DNA of 64,000 bases from Anaerolineaceae bacterium (GCA_026708325.1 JAPOVC010000020.1:1-64000), one strand, 5' to 3'. Numbered from the stretch's first letter, positions 25,996 to 36,668 are shown. The notes: generated by a model not told the origin, from the sequence alone. Numbers and translations are program-made.

Positions 25996-28485
25996 TGGTT
26001 TTCAAATTGCTAATCTGGAAGGTGAGTTGAGGGATTGCCTTTCCAAAACACAATAAGTTCATGCAATGCTCTCGTGATTGCCACATAAAGTAATCTTCCA
26101 TACCTGACATCTGACGGATATTTGCTCTGACTGGCATCAACTATAATGCACACATCAAACTCGATGCCTTTGGCCAAAAAGGCAGGAATAACTATCAGTT
26201 TGCCATTGATTTCCACATCTTGCGGATTTACCAAATCGGGACGGATTTCATGCCCCAGCAAAAACTGGTGCATACTCTCGCACTCTTTGACGTCATTGCA
26301 GATAAGAGCGATAGTCTCTAGCTCAGATTTCAAGAGCCTGCGGATTTCTTTCAAAATGCGAACTCGAAGCTCTTCTTCGGAATCCACGCCAAATTGCCTG
26401 ACGGGTTCACCATGCCGCAAGAAAGGAACAACGTCCGGAAAATTGAACCTTTTGAGTACTTTGGTTCTCAACATTTTGTTGGCAAATGTCATGATTTCAT
26501 AAGTAGAACGATAACTGTCGTAGATTGTTTCAAGTTTCACCTTGTCGTCGGGAAAAACATCGTCAAAGTCATTCCAGCTTGATATTCCTCGATAAGAGTG
26601 AATCGACTGTGCAAGGTCTCCAAGAATCGTCATGGAACCAGACGTCAAACTATTGCGCAAGAGCCACATTTCAACCGGGGACATGTCCTGTGCTTCATCA
26701 ACAATGACATGGTCTAAGTTTGTCTTGTTGCCTTCAAGTTTAAAGTGCAAATAGGTCACTGGCGCTACATCTTCGACCCTTAGCGTGTAATCCGCATCTG
26801 AAGCACCAATGAAATCAAGATACAGTTGTAGGGCAGAAAGAGATTTCATTTCACCTTTTACAAATTGGAGGATCTCACTCTTGACGCTTCGCAGCGTTCT
26901 ATTGCGTCGTCTCTCTTGAATTTCTCTTTCTGGCCGAATCATCCCATTCAATGTGTCGTTCCATTCGTAACCCAAGTTTTCTAACTGTTCCTTCCATTGC
27001 CGGGCGATGGCAGAGGATGCACCAAGTGGATCGGACAAAACACCTGCAATCCACTCCGCCACAATCGAAGTCTTGTCCTCATATTGGTCGTACAAGAGCT
27101 GCGCCGTTTCGATGGCAACCTCTTCCCGTTGGCGATTGATTGGCAGGTCCTTTGTCCTTTCCACCAAGGATTCGATAACCTGCTGCTCTACAAAGCACTG
27201 CACTCCTTGAATAGCCGTTTCAAGAGCAGGTTTGTAAAAGATGCTCTGTGCCTTGACTCGCTTGTCCTCTATGAGCTCTTCCAACTCGGACAAATGTTGG
27301 GTCCTCCCTTTCTCCAAGCTTTGCCCATACGCTTCCCTTGCTTCTTCCAAAGCCGATTTTCTGGGATTGTAGACTTGGGGCAAAGTCAAGTCTTGAACTT
27401 CCGAGAGTTCAGAGATCGCTGTTACCGTGCTGGCCCAATCCGCAAACGTCCGCTGGCGCACGCCGGAAAGATTTAGGCTTGGAAGAACTTGAGAAATAAA
27501 GTTTAAGAACAATCTATTCGGACCTACAACTAGCATCCTTCGACTTTCGCCTTGTTTCTGGTGTTCCATGGAATGTAAGAGGATGGCGATTCGATGCAGC
27601 GCAATTGTCGTTTTCCCACTTCCTGCTGCACCCTGAATTATGAGAATTTGATCTGCGTCCGTACGCATGAGTTCGTTTTGACGTTCTTGAATTGAGGTTA
27701 CTACCTCTTTTAGACCTCTGCCCGTTTTGCCTTCCAGAATCTGACGGAAATAGAACTCGGGATCCGTGATTTGGCGTTTTGCTGGTTCTTCTTCATCTGT
27801 AACCTTTGTAGCAGTACTCACAGTCTCGCCAGCGACGAAATCATCACCTCGCACATCGAACAAATCGTTGATCTGCTCTAACTTTCTCCTCCGAATGGCA
27901 AGAGCTCTACGAAGCAAGACCTCGCCCTTAACGTCACCTCCGGGCGACCTGAAATGAACTGTTCTTTGAGACGTTGCATAATAAGTGCCACCGATTGGAC
28001 TAGCCCAAGAAACGACGTTGTGTTTCCAACCGCTCAGTGCCGAAGTCGAATGCGCAGATTTGGCTATGTATAGTTCATCTACTGTTTCAGATCCTTCTTC
28101 GCGAAAATCAAAACGGCCGAAATAGGGCGCATCTTCTTCTGACTTTTGCAGACTGTCGCGCAATTCGAACTGTCTGTTTTGAATTGCCTTTACAACATTC
28201 GCATAGTCATATGTGGGTTGGAGTGATTTCAACTCATCCAGTTTCCTTGAAATGAAAACCAAGATGTCTTTCAGACGGCTTAATTCTAGACTTCCTTCGG
28301 GATGAATTGATGGCTTTGTCATTAACATGCCCAGAGCTATCGAGACAATTGCAATTGTAAATCCATTGATACCTGTAACAAGCGATTGATACATTTTTCA
28401 AATCTTCAATTGGAATTGCCGTCGCATGTGTAGCAAAGCATGTGATGTATATTTCTAGAAATTGATAGAGAATTAGTGTTGAACC
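25950..28485. mobile_element. Low-GC genomic insertion carrying the HelD-like gene
   Basis: Base composition falls sharply here. As a direct count, 26041-26100 holds 22 G+C of 60, while 25741-25800 holds 40 of 60. The change starts inside the last codons of the Gfo/Idh gene and ends near 28485. I see no transposase, integrase, tRNA edge or matching end repeats, so the mechanism is unknown. Borders are accurate to perhaps 20-40 bases. Confidence 0.6.
26010..28394 (-). CDS. HelD-like UvrD/Rep superfamily 1 helicase with N-terminal membrane segment
   Basis: This 794-residue protein has a HelD-like layout: a helical N-terminal region (about 35-85), a YFGRFDF-type small domain (90-170), and a superfamily 1 motor. 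Walker A is GAAGSGKTT at 255-263, preceded by the Q-motif-like IQERQNELMR. Walker B is VDEAQDMSP, motif III ILGDLAQSIHSYRG and motif VI YVAITRALHEL. HelD proteins remove or recycle stalled RNA polymerase, and some give rifamycin resistance. Unusually, residues 11-25 form a hydrophobic stretch that looks like a membrane anchor. Codon use is AT-rich and unlike the neighbours, so the gene was acquired. A role in defence or stress is only conjecture. Confidence 0.8.
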   Translation of the reverse strand: MYQSLVTGINGFTIAIVSIALGMLMTKPSIHPEGSLELSRLKDILVFISRKLDELKSLQPTYDYANVVKAIQNRQFELRDSLQKSEEDAPYFGRFDFREEGSETVDELYIAKSAHSTSALSGWKHNVVSWASPIGGTYYATSQRTVHFRSPGGDVKGEVLLRRALAIRRRKLEQINDLFDVRGDDFVAGETVSTATKVTDEEEPAKRQITDPEFYFRQILEGKTGRGLKEVVTSIQERQNELMRTDADQILIIQGAAGSGKTTIALHRIAILLHSMEHQKQGESRRMLVVGPNRLFLNFISQVLPSLNLSGVRQRTFADWASTVTAISELSEVQDLTLPQVYNPRKSALEEAREAYGQSLEKGRTQHLSELEELIEDKRVKAQSIFYKPALETAIQGVQCFVEQQVIESLVERTKDLPINRQREEVAIETAQLLYDQYEDKTSIVAEWIAGVLSDPLGASSAIARQWKEQLENLGYEWNDTLNGMIRPEREIQERRRNRTLRSVKSEILQFVKGEMKSLSALQLYLDFIGASDADYTLRVEDVAPVTYLHFKLEGNKTNLDHVIVDEAQDMSPVEMWLLRNSLTSGSMTILGDLAQSIHSYRGISSWNDFDDVFPDDKVKLETIYDSYRSTYEIMTFANKMLRTKVLKRFNFPDVVPFLRHGEPVRQFGVDSEEELRVRILKEIRRLLKSELETIALICNDVKECESMHQFLLGHEIRPDLVNPQDVEINGKLIVIPAFLAKGIEFDVCIIVDASQSKYPSDVRYGRLLYVAITRALHELIVFWKGNPSTHLPD

Positions 28486-28596
28486 GCCGGGTCTTGACAG
28501 CATTCGACAGCGATTCCGCCATGCCTGAAAGGTATTGACAGTCACATTCGGGCAGGATAGGGGCAGATCGGCGGCAAACGAAACGGAACAATTTCC

Positions 28597-28764
28597 ATGC
28601 AAATTGCGGGTAACTGGCGGCTCAGGGAACAGCGTTATCGACTGCAGGGTTTTCGCCAGCGCGATGGCAAGACGGGCCTGCAGCGACGCCGGCAGATCGC
28701 GAATCCCCGTCAGGATCCGGTCGCAGCCCCTTTGCCGCAACACATGCCAATGGCCGTAAAATGA
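28597..28764 (+). CDS. Short reading frame, possible Cys-less N-terminal half of a DUF35 protein
   Basis: This 55-codon frame ends in an ATGA overlap with the DUF35 OB-fold gene. Its central part, WRLREQRYRLQGFRQRDGK then RRRQIANPRQ, resembles the rubredoxin-like zinc ribbon that opens DUF35 proteins (RYRLxGxxCxxCGK then RRxICPxC). All four expected cysteines are absent, and the reading frame differs from the OB-fold part. I therefore read it as a decayed or diverged first half separated by a frame change. The alternative is a chance frame in high-GC DNA. No strong ribosome site is seen. Confidence 0.4.
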   Translation: MQIAGNWRLREQRYRLQGFRQRDGKTGLQRRRQIANPRQDPVAAPLPQHMPMAVK

Positions 28765-29057
28765 TCCCCGGTCCCGCGCCGGATGCGGAGCAGGTCCGCC
28801 TTGCCGGCACCGGCGAAATCTACAGTTTCACAACGCTGACCAGTCCGCCCGCCGGCTTCGGGGACCAGGCCCCCTACACACTGGCGCTCGTGCGCCTCGA
28901 CGAAGGCCCCCTGGTCACCGCGCAATTGACAGACCTTGTCGAAGCACCGCATATCGGTGATCGGGTCGAAATGGTGACGCGGCGCCTCTACAGCGATGGC
29001 GACAGCGGCGCGATCATCTACGGCTACAAGTTCCGCCCCCTGTTGCAACACAAATAA
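28761..29057 (+). CDS. DUF35 OB-fold protein (C-terminal domain only)
   Basis: The 98-residue product matches the OB-fold half of DUF35 proteins: GTGEIYSFTTL, GFGDQAPYTLALVRLDEGP, VTAQLTD and the terminal IIYGYKFRPLL. Full-length members of about 130 residues carry an N-terminal zinc ribbon, which is missing in this frame. In archaea and some bacteria DUF35 bridges acetoacetyl-CoA thiolase and HMG-CoA synthase and helps pass the intermediate. The matching synthase gene lies upstream on the same strand, beyond the AT-rich island, so this is probably its former operon partner. Activity without the ribbon is uncertain. Confidence 0.75.
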   Translation: MIPGPAPDAEQVRLAGTGEIYSFTTLTSPPAGFGDQAPYTLALVRLDEGPLVTAQLTDLVEAPHIGDRVEMVTRRLYSDGDSGAIIYGYKFRPLLQHK

Positions 29058-29059
29058 CC

Positions 29060-29101
29060 TGACAAACAAATCGGGCGACCCCCTGAATCAGGGCCGCCCG
29101 C
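29060..29101 (-). terminator. Intrinsic terminator of the pyrophosphatase gene
   Basis: An interrupted inverted repeat at 29072-29100 (CGGGCG and CGCCCG outer arms, CCCTGA and TCAGGG inner arms) is followed on the minus strand by ATTTGTTTG. It lies 26 bases after the stop of the pyrophosphatase gene. On the plus strand the T-run is too far away to serve the DUF35 gene well. Confidence 0.7.
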
Positions 29102-29125
29102 CGCTTCCCGTTTTCACGTGTCCCG

Positions 29126-31234
<2,109 letters not shown>

Positions 31235-31345
31235 GCCTTGCCCCCCGCGTGTTTCTCCGCCTGGCCGCCGCGGATGGTAGCCGAAGCCAGGTCTGTTTAC
31301 AATCCCGCTGCCTGGGGCAGACAGGAGCAGAATCCCATCGACGGC

Positions 31346-31699
31346 ATGCAATCGCGACGGACCGGACGCCTGGGCGAAACGCACGCCACGCGTTACCTGC
31401 AGCGGCGCGGCTACGACATTCTCGTCAGAAACTGGCGCTGCCCCCGCGGTGAACTGGACGTCGTGGCCCGCATCGCCGGCAAACTGGTCTTTGTGGAAGT
31501 GCGCACCCGCCGCCAGTCCGACACCGAAGAGGCCTTCGCCAGCATCACGGCCCGCAAGCGCGAGCGCCTGCTCGCCGCGATTCACGAATGGCTGGAGAGC
31601 AACCGGCAGCAGGATGCCGACTGGCAGGTGGATGTCATTGGGGTCGCCCTGGGCGCGCACACGAGAATCGATCATGTCGAAGACGCGCTGGACTGGTAA
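31346..31699 (+). CDS. yraN: YraN family (UPF0102) endonuclease-like protein
   Basis: The 117-residue protein has the UPF0102 pattern: GRLGETHATRYLQRRGYDIL, NWRCPRGELDVVA and VFVEVRTRR. The Glu, Asp and Glu-x-Lys/Arg residues form the nuclease-like PD-(D/E)XK core; here the last basic position is Arg. The cellular role of the family is not settled, though some act in DNA uptake or processing. A TACAAT box at 31298-31303 lies upstream. The 3' end overlaps miaA by 26 bases, so the two are co-transcribed. Confidence 0.88.
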   Translation: MQSRRTGRLGETHATRYLQRRGYDILVRNWRCPRGELDVVARIAGKLVFVEVRTRRQSDTEEAFASITARKRERLLAAIHEWLESNRQQDADWQVDVIGVALGAHTRIDHVEDALDW

Positions 31700-32618
31700 G
31701 GCCCCCCTGATCGTCATCCTGGGCGCGACGGCGACCGGCAAGACCGGGCTGGCCATGCAACTGGCGGAAAGCCTTGATGGAGAAATCGTCGGCGCAGACA
31801 GCCGCCAGATCTACCGGGGCATGGACATCGGCACGGCCAAACCGAATGCCGAACAGCGCGCGCGGGTCAGACATCATCTGGTAGACATCGCCGATCCGAA
31901 TGAGAATCCAGGCCTGGCGACCATCCAGGCTCAGGCCAACGCGGCCATCGCAGACATTCAGCGCCGCGGTCGCGTACCCCTGCTGGTCGGGGGCACGGGC
32001 CAATACCTGAGCGCAATCGTCGAGGGCTGGAGCATTCCGGAAGTGCCGCCCAACGAGGCCCTGCGCGCTGAGCTGGAGGACTACGCCCGCAAACAGGGAA
32101 CTGTGGCGCTGCATCGACGGCTCGCCGACGTCGATCCGGTCACGGCCGCCAGGACGCATCCCAACAATGTGCGGCGGGTGGTGCGTTCGCTGGAGGTCTG
32201 GCAGGCAACCGGCCAGGCCATCAGCGTGCAGCAGGGACGGCATCCGCCGCCATGGAAAGTCCTGCAACTCGGCCTGCAACTGGAACGCGGCGCATTGTAT
32301 GAGCGTACCGGTCAACGCCTTGAGGCGATGATTGAGACCGGCTTCGTGGGCGAAGTGCATGGCCTTTTGCAGGCCGGGTATTCACGCGACCTGCCGTCGA
32401 TGAGCGGTCTGGGTTACCGGCAACTGAGCGCACATCTGCTGGATGGACTGCCACTGCCGGAGGCCATCGCCAGCGCCAATACGGCGACGCATGACTTTAT
32501 CCGGCGCCAGCTCACCTGGTTTCGCGGCCATCACGCAAACATTCGCTGGCTCGATGCCGCCTCACTGGATGCACAGCCCATTGCAGAAGACTTGCGGCGT
32601 TGGCTCGCGATGACTTGA
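31674..32618 (+). CDS. miaA: tRNA dimethylallyltransferase
   Basis: This 314-residue enzyme has the P-loop GATATGKT, followed by the substrate motif ADSRQIYRGMDIGTAKP and GGTGQYLSAIVEG, all diagnostic for MiaA. It adds the dimethylallyl group to A37 of tRNAs reading UNN codons, using dimethylallyl diphosphate. The prenyl donor could come from the mevalonate genes seen earlier in the window. It overlaps yraN and is convergent with the amidohydrolase gene. Confidence 0.94.
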   Translation: MSKTRWTGKAPLIVILGATATGKTGLAMQLAESLDGEIVGADSRQIYRGMDIGTAKPNAEQRARVRHHLVDIADPNENPGLATIQAQANAAIADIQRRGRVPLLVGGTGQYLSAIVEGWSIPEVPPNEALRAELEDYARKQGTVALHRRLADVDPVTAARTHPNNVRRVVRSLEVWQATGQAISVQQGRHPPPWKVLQLGLQLERGALYERTGQRLEAMIETGFVGEVHGLLQAGYSRDLPSMSGLGYRQLSAHLLDGLPLPEAIASANTATHDFIRRQLTWFRGHHANIRWLDAASLDAQPIAEDLRRWLAMT

Positions 32619-32627
32619 CAATTCCGG

Positions 32628-34607
32628 TCAGACGCCGTGCATTTCCGGATAGTCGGCCAAAATCATGTCTTTGGGGTCTGCGCCAAGAATATCCAGCATG
32701 TCGGCAATGCGCGCGGCCTTGACCTTGGCATCTTCCGCAGACCAGGTGCGGCTCTTCAGTTCCAGGTAGGTCTGTTCGCCCGGCGGGTCGGTGAAGCGGT
32801 CCACGTTGATATAAAACAGCACGCCCTGGTAGTGAATGTGCCAGCGGCGACGCTCCTTTTCCAGCGCCCGTTCGGCGGAAGGGCGGAAGTATTCGCGGTA
32901 GAAACGCAAGGGCCGGTCCGCCCGTGCGTAAAAGCGCGAATGTGACAATCGAACGGCCGTGCCGTAACTGTCGATCTTGTTGAGCCGCATCAGGGTCAAC
33001 CGGCTGCGGGTGGAGACGACCTGGCCGTCCTGGTCCAGTTCATCGTCTTCGCGATAGCGCAGTCGGCCGTCCGATTCATCCTCAAAACTGAACCAGGTGT
33101 CGTACTGCTGGTAGTGGACCTCTTTAAGCACGTCGACGTCCTCGCAGCCCAGTAATTGCGCCAGCGCGGACTCGTCCTGCAACACAAGCTTGGCCTGCAC
33201 TTCAAAACTCTCGCCGCGTTCCATGCCCTGGGTCACCGTAAGCAGTTTGGAAAGCACGTCTCCGGTGTTCGCCCGCAAAAAATCGTCGACGCGGGCAGCC
33301 AGGGCCTGCGCCTCTTCAAGCAACTCCGCCTCTTCCAGAGTCTGCAACTCGCGCTCGCGCATCAGCCAGCGACCGTGACATATAACGTGGGCCACGTCCG
33401 TGCTCTTGGCGGCATAGACGATTTGCGAATACACGGCGTCCTCGCTGCGGCCGAAGTGGGGCATGTTGTGCGGTTGGCGCGCATCCATGACGACCACGTC
33501 GGCCAGCTTGCCAGGCTCCAGACTGCCGACCTGATCTCCCAGGAAGAGCGCTTCCGCGCCCTGGCGGGTTGCCATCAGGAGGGCCTGACGGGCCGGCAGC
33601 GTGGTCGGGTCATTGGCGGCCGTCTTGGCCAGAATGGCGGCCAGGCGCACTTCCTCCAGCATGTCGAGGTCGTTGTTGCTGGCCGGTCCGTCCGTGCCGA
33701 TGCCCACCGCAATCCCGGCATCCAGCATGGCGCTGACCGGTGCGATGCCGCTGGCCAGCTTCAGATTGCTGGTGGGGCAATGCGCGATGCTGCAGTCATG
33801 CGCCACAAGCGCGCGCATTTCGCCGGGGTCAATGTGCACGCAATGGGCTGCCAGAACCTTGGCCTGCAGCAGGCCGGTATCCGCGACCTGCTCCACCACG
33901 CGACGGCCATGTTGTTTCAGACTGTCTTCCAGCTCCTGGCGGGTTTCGGCGATATGGATGAGCAGCGGCGCATCGAATTCCAGCGCGAGGGCCGTACAAT
34001 GTTCCAGCAGTTCCCGTGTGCTGGAATAGGGCGCGTGCGGCGCCACGGCCGGCGTGATCCGTTCATGTCCCTGCCAGTCTTCGATGAAGCGCCTGGCGCG
34101 CGCCAGGCTGATTTCGTAACTCTCGGCATCCGGCGTCGGGAAACGCAACACGCTCTGACCGAGCACGGCGCGCATGCCGGCTTCGGCCGTGACCTCGGCG
34201 ATGACCTCCTCGAAATAGTACATGTCGGCAAAGGTCGTGATACCGCTGCGGATTTGCTCGACACAGGCGAGGCGCGTCCCCAGACGGCAAAAGTCCGGGT
34301 TGACGAACTCGCGTTCCGTCGGCATCACGTAACCCATCAACCACACGTCGAGTCGCAGGTCATCGGCCAGTCCCCGGAGCAGGGTCATGGGCACGTGGGT
34401 GTGCGCGTTCACCAGACCCGGCAATATGTACTGGTCGCTGCAATCGAGGACCTCGTCGGCCCGGCAACTGTCGAGCAAGACTTCGCGCGCGGCCACGGCC
34501 ACAATGTGTTTGCCGCGAATGGCGACAGCGCCATCGGGATACATTGAGAAGGTATCGTCCATGGTGACGACGGTGCCACCGGACAAAATCAGATCGACCC
34601 GCTCCAT
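32628..34607 (-). CDS. MTA/SAH deaminase-type amidohydrolase fused to a C-terminal CYTH domain
   Basis: This 659-residue product has two parts. Residues 1-445 are a TRZ/ATZ-type amidohydrolase: HTH at 69-71, His191, His218, ending with GIGTDGPASNNDLDM at Asp306. The pattern matches 5'-methylthioadenosine/S-adenosylhomocysteine deaminases. After a helical linker, residues 466-655 look like a CYTH (triphosphate tunnel) domain: FEVQAKL in place of ExExK, RLRYRED, SRLTLMRLNK, FYINVDRF and YLELKSRTWS. The start at 34607 has GAGGA upstream, and TATAAT lies at 34646-34641. One uninterrupted frame spans both parts. CYTH domains bind triphosphates; what one does on this deaminase is unknown. Confidence 0.85.
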   Translation of the reverse strand: MERVDLILSGGTVVTMDDTFSMYPDGAVAIRGKHIVAVAAREVLLDSCRADEVLDCSDQYILPGLVNAHTHVPMTLLRGLADDLRLDVWLMGYVMPTEREFVNPDFCRLGTRLACVEQIRSGITTFADMYYFEEVIAEVTAEAGMRAVLGQSVLRFPTPDAESYEISLARARRFIEDWQGHERITPAVAPHAPYSSTRELLEHCTALALEFDAPLLIHIAETRQELEDSLKQHGRRVVEQVADTGLLQAKVLAAHCVHIDPGEMRALVAHDCSIAHCPTSNLKLASGIAPVSAMLDAGIAVGIGTDGPASNNDLDMLEEVRLAAILAKTAANDPTTLPARQALLMATRQGAEALFLGDQVGSLEPGKLADVVVMDARQPHNMPHFGRSEDAVYSQIVYAAKSTDVAHVICHGRWLMRERELQTLEEAELLEEAQALAARVDDFLRANTGDVLSKLLTVTQGMERGESFEVQAKLVLQDESALAQLLGCEDVDVLKEVHYQQYDTWFSFEDESDGRLRYREDDELDQDGQVVSTRSRLTLMRLNKIDSYGTAVRLSHSRFYARADRPLRFYREYFRPSAERALEKERRRWHIHYQGVLFYINVDRFTDPPGEQTYLELKSRTWSAEDAKVKAARIADMLDILGADPKDMILADYPEMHGV

Positions 34608-34691
34608 TGAATCGTCCTCGCTGCCACCGGGATTTGCGTAATTATAGTGCCGCTGTAGACTCCTGCATATCACTTGCGACTGGGGGCAGGG

Positions 34692-36668
34692 ATGTCGCGC
34701 AGGGTCCAGGAATCATTGTTGCACAGCGTTGAACTGGCGCTGGTCGGCCTGTTCTTCATTCAGGCCCTGCGACGGCTCCCCGGCCTGCTGCTCAATCAGG
34801 GGGTGCTGACTGGCATTCCCGGCGGCACAGGCCTGGCGGGCGTGGAAGTGCTGTTTTTGCTGCTCATGCTTCTGCTTCCCCTGCTGGCCCAGGCGCGCAG
34901 TCACTCCCGTCATGCGCTTCCCGTCTGTATCATTTTTGTGGCGCTTGCACGTGCCCTTCCGGCACTTGTGCCTGAAGTATCGCCAGTTGTCGTCAGTGCC
35001 GCCGTTATCGGCGGCGGACTGGCCTGCGTCGTGCTGCTGCTGCAGCGCCGGGTCATGCATTTTCCGCCAATGATGCTGCTGGGACTCGCGGCGGACCAGA
35101 TCGTGCGGGCGGCGGGCAACACACTGGACATTTCCTGGACCGACGCCTGGAGCGGCCCCCAACTGTTGCTGTCGGCGCTGGCAATCGCGGCGACCGTCCT
35201 GCTGGCCCGTCGTTTTCAGGAGTCGATTCTGGCGGAAGTCACGGCACAGCAGGGTCTGGTTACGGCCCAGGGCGCTGCAGGAATCGGCGCCCTGCTGTTC
35301 CTGCAACTGACCCTTCTGTCCTTGCCGAACGGGATCGCGGCGCGAAGTGGGGCGTCGCTGCAGTTGCTCACTCCGGCCCTGGCGGGCGCGACCCTTTTGC
35401 CCTTGTTGCCCCCGTTCCGGGACCTGGGACGCGTTTTGCTACAGGCCTTTTACGGCGGCCTGCGGGGCTGGTTATGGCTGGCGCTGACGGCCTTGCTGCT
35501 AATCATCGGATTGCGCCTGGATGGGATTGTTTCAGCCGCGGCGCTCGTATTGTTGCAGTTCGCCGTCAGTTTGACGTGGTGGTGGTTGCAGCGCCCCCTG
35601 GAAGAAGGTGATCGCGACTTCAACGGCATCGCGCTCTCCGGCGCGCTGCTGGTCACTGCCCTGTTGCTCGCCATTGAATTCTTCACCGTAGCTTCGCCGC
35701 TGAACGCGGCTCTCTTCGCCCCGAATGGCGAAAACCTCGACCTGGCGGGTCGCATGCTGCTCGGTATCCGTGGCCTGGGTTGGGCCATCCTCCTGCTGGC
35801 CCTGATTCTGACGGCCCTGCCCATGACAAGCTCCAGTCTCCGTAGCGCCTGGGCCCGTGAATCCGCAGACCCTGGACTGGTCCCCTTGACCCTGTTGATC
35901 GTCGCGATCGTGGCCGGAATCGCCTTCACCCGCCCTCAACCCGCAGCGGATGCTCCAGGGGGATCAACCTTCCGCGTCGCCTCCTGGAATCTGGAGAGCG
36001 ATTCAAACTCTTCCGTGGCAGACTCGCTGGAAAGCGTTGCCCAGGGCATCGCGGCCAGTGGCGCCGATTTCGTCCTGTTGCAAAACGTCGACGCAGGACG
36101 CAGCGTCAGTGACTGGGTCGACCAGGCCTGGTGGCTGGCCCGACGGCTGGGCATGCAACATGGCTGGTTCCCGACGGCGGACGGCGTCAACGGGCTGGCC
36201 GTGCTGGCCCGCGCCGGCCTGCTGGAGACCAGTGGCCGGCTGGCCGTCGGTGATGGCCAACAAGGTGGACTGCAACGGGCCGTCGTGGATTTCGCTGGCG
36301 AAAGCCTGACCCTCTATAACTACTGGCCCGGTCAAACGCCGCGCAGCCTGGAAATCCAGCTTGGCGCCATGAATTCCCTGATCGGCTCCCTGCACGCGCA
36401 GGGCGAACCGGGCTTGCTGGTGCTGGCGGCCTCGCTGGATGGCGTTCCCGATGACGCCCTGCTCCTTCCCCTGCGCGCTGCGAATTTCATGGACCCCTTC
36501 GTCATTTTGGACAGTGAATCCGCCTGGACTTTCATGCAGGACGGGGAAGGGTTGCGCTCGGATTATCTTTGGTTCAGGGCGCCCCTTGGGGACGTGGGCA
36601 CGGGCCTCCTTGACGCGCCCGGCTACGGCCACCGCCTGGTGATGGTCGAGCTTTCACTCGCTGCCTGA
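34692..36668 (+). CDS. Polytopic membrane protein with degenerate EEP (endonuclease/exonuclease/phosphatase) domain
   Basis: This 658-residue protein has about ten to twelve hydrophobic helices in residues 15-420, then an EEP-like domain from FRVASWNLE onward. The EEP fold is recognisable by WNLE, FVLLQN, LYNYWPG, RSDYLWFRAPL and the final GHRLVMVEL. The metal Glu of LQE is Asn here, and GDxN reads ASLD, so the catalytic site looks altered. The domain probably faces the outside and may bind a lipid or polyphosphate head group without hydrolysis. I chose the ATG with GGGGGCAGGG upstream; a TTG six codons earlier is possible. The end overlaps rnc by 15 bases on the opposite strand. Confidence 0.78.
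   Translation: MSRRVQESLLHSVELALVGLFFIQALRRLPGLLLNQGVLTGIPGGTGLAGVEVLFLLLMLLLPLLAQARSHSRHALPVCIIFVALARALPALVPEVSPVVVSAAVIGGGLACVVLLLQRRVMHFPPMMLLGLAADQIVRAAGNTLDISWTDAWSGPQLLLSALAIAATVLLARRFQESILAEVTAQQGLVTAQGAAGIGALLFLQLTLLSLPNGIAARSGASLQLLTPALAGATLLPLLPPFRDLGRVLLQAFYGGLRGWLWLALTALLLIIGLRLDGIVSAAALVLLQFAVSLTWWWLQRPLEEGDRDFNGIALSGALLVTALLLAIEFFTVASPLNAALFAPNGENLDLAGRMLLGIRGLGWAILLLALILTALPMTSSSLRSAWARESADPGLVPLTLLIVAIVAGIAFTRPQPAADAPGGSTFRVASWNLESDSNSSVADSLESVAQGIAASGADFVLLQNVDAGRSVSDWVDQAWWLARRLGMQHGWFPTADGVNGLAVLARAGLLETSGRLAVGDGQQGGLQRAVVDFAGESLTLYNYWPGQTPRSLEIQLGAMNSLIGSLHAQGEPGLLVLAASLDGVPDDALLLPLRAANFMDPFVILDSESAWTFMQDGEGLRSDYLWFRAPLGDVGTGLLDAPGYGHRLVMVELSLAA

Noticed and set aside
28494..28550. 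Two TTGACA sequences (28494 and 28535) as promoters for the DUF35 gene
   Set aside because: No acceptable -10 box is found 16-18 bases downstream of either; the second has only TAGGGG. They lie at the edge of the island and may be coincidental.
25996..28596. Transposon or integrated element with end repeats around the HelD-like gene
   Set aside because: I compared the two borders and found no matching direct or inverted repeats, transposase or integrase. Only the composition shift supports acquisition.
29072..29100. Hairpin after the DUF35 gene as its terminator
   Set aside because: On the plus strand the nearest T-run is more than ten bases from the stem. The T-rich tail lies on the minus-strand side, so it belongs to the pyrophosphatase gene.
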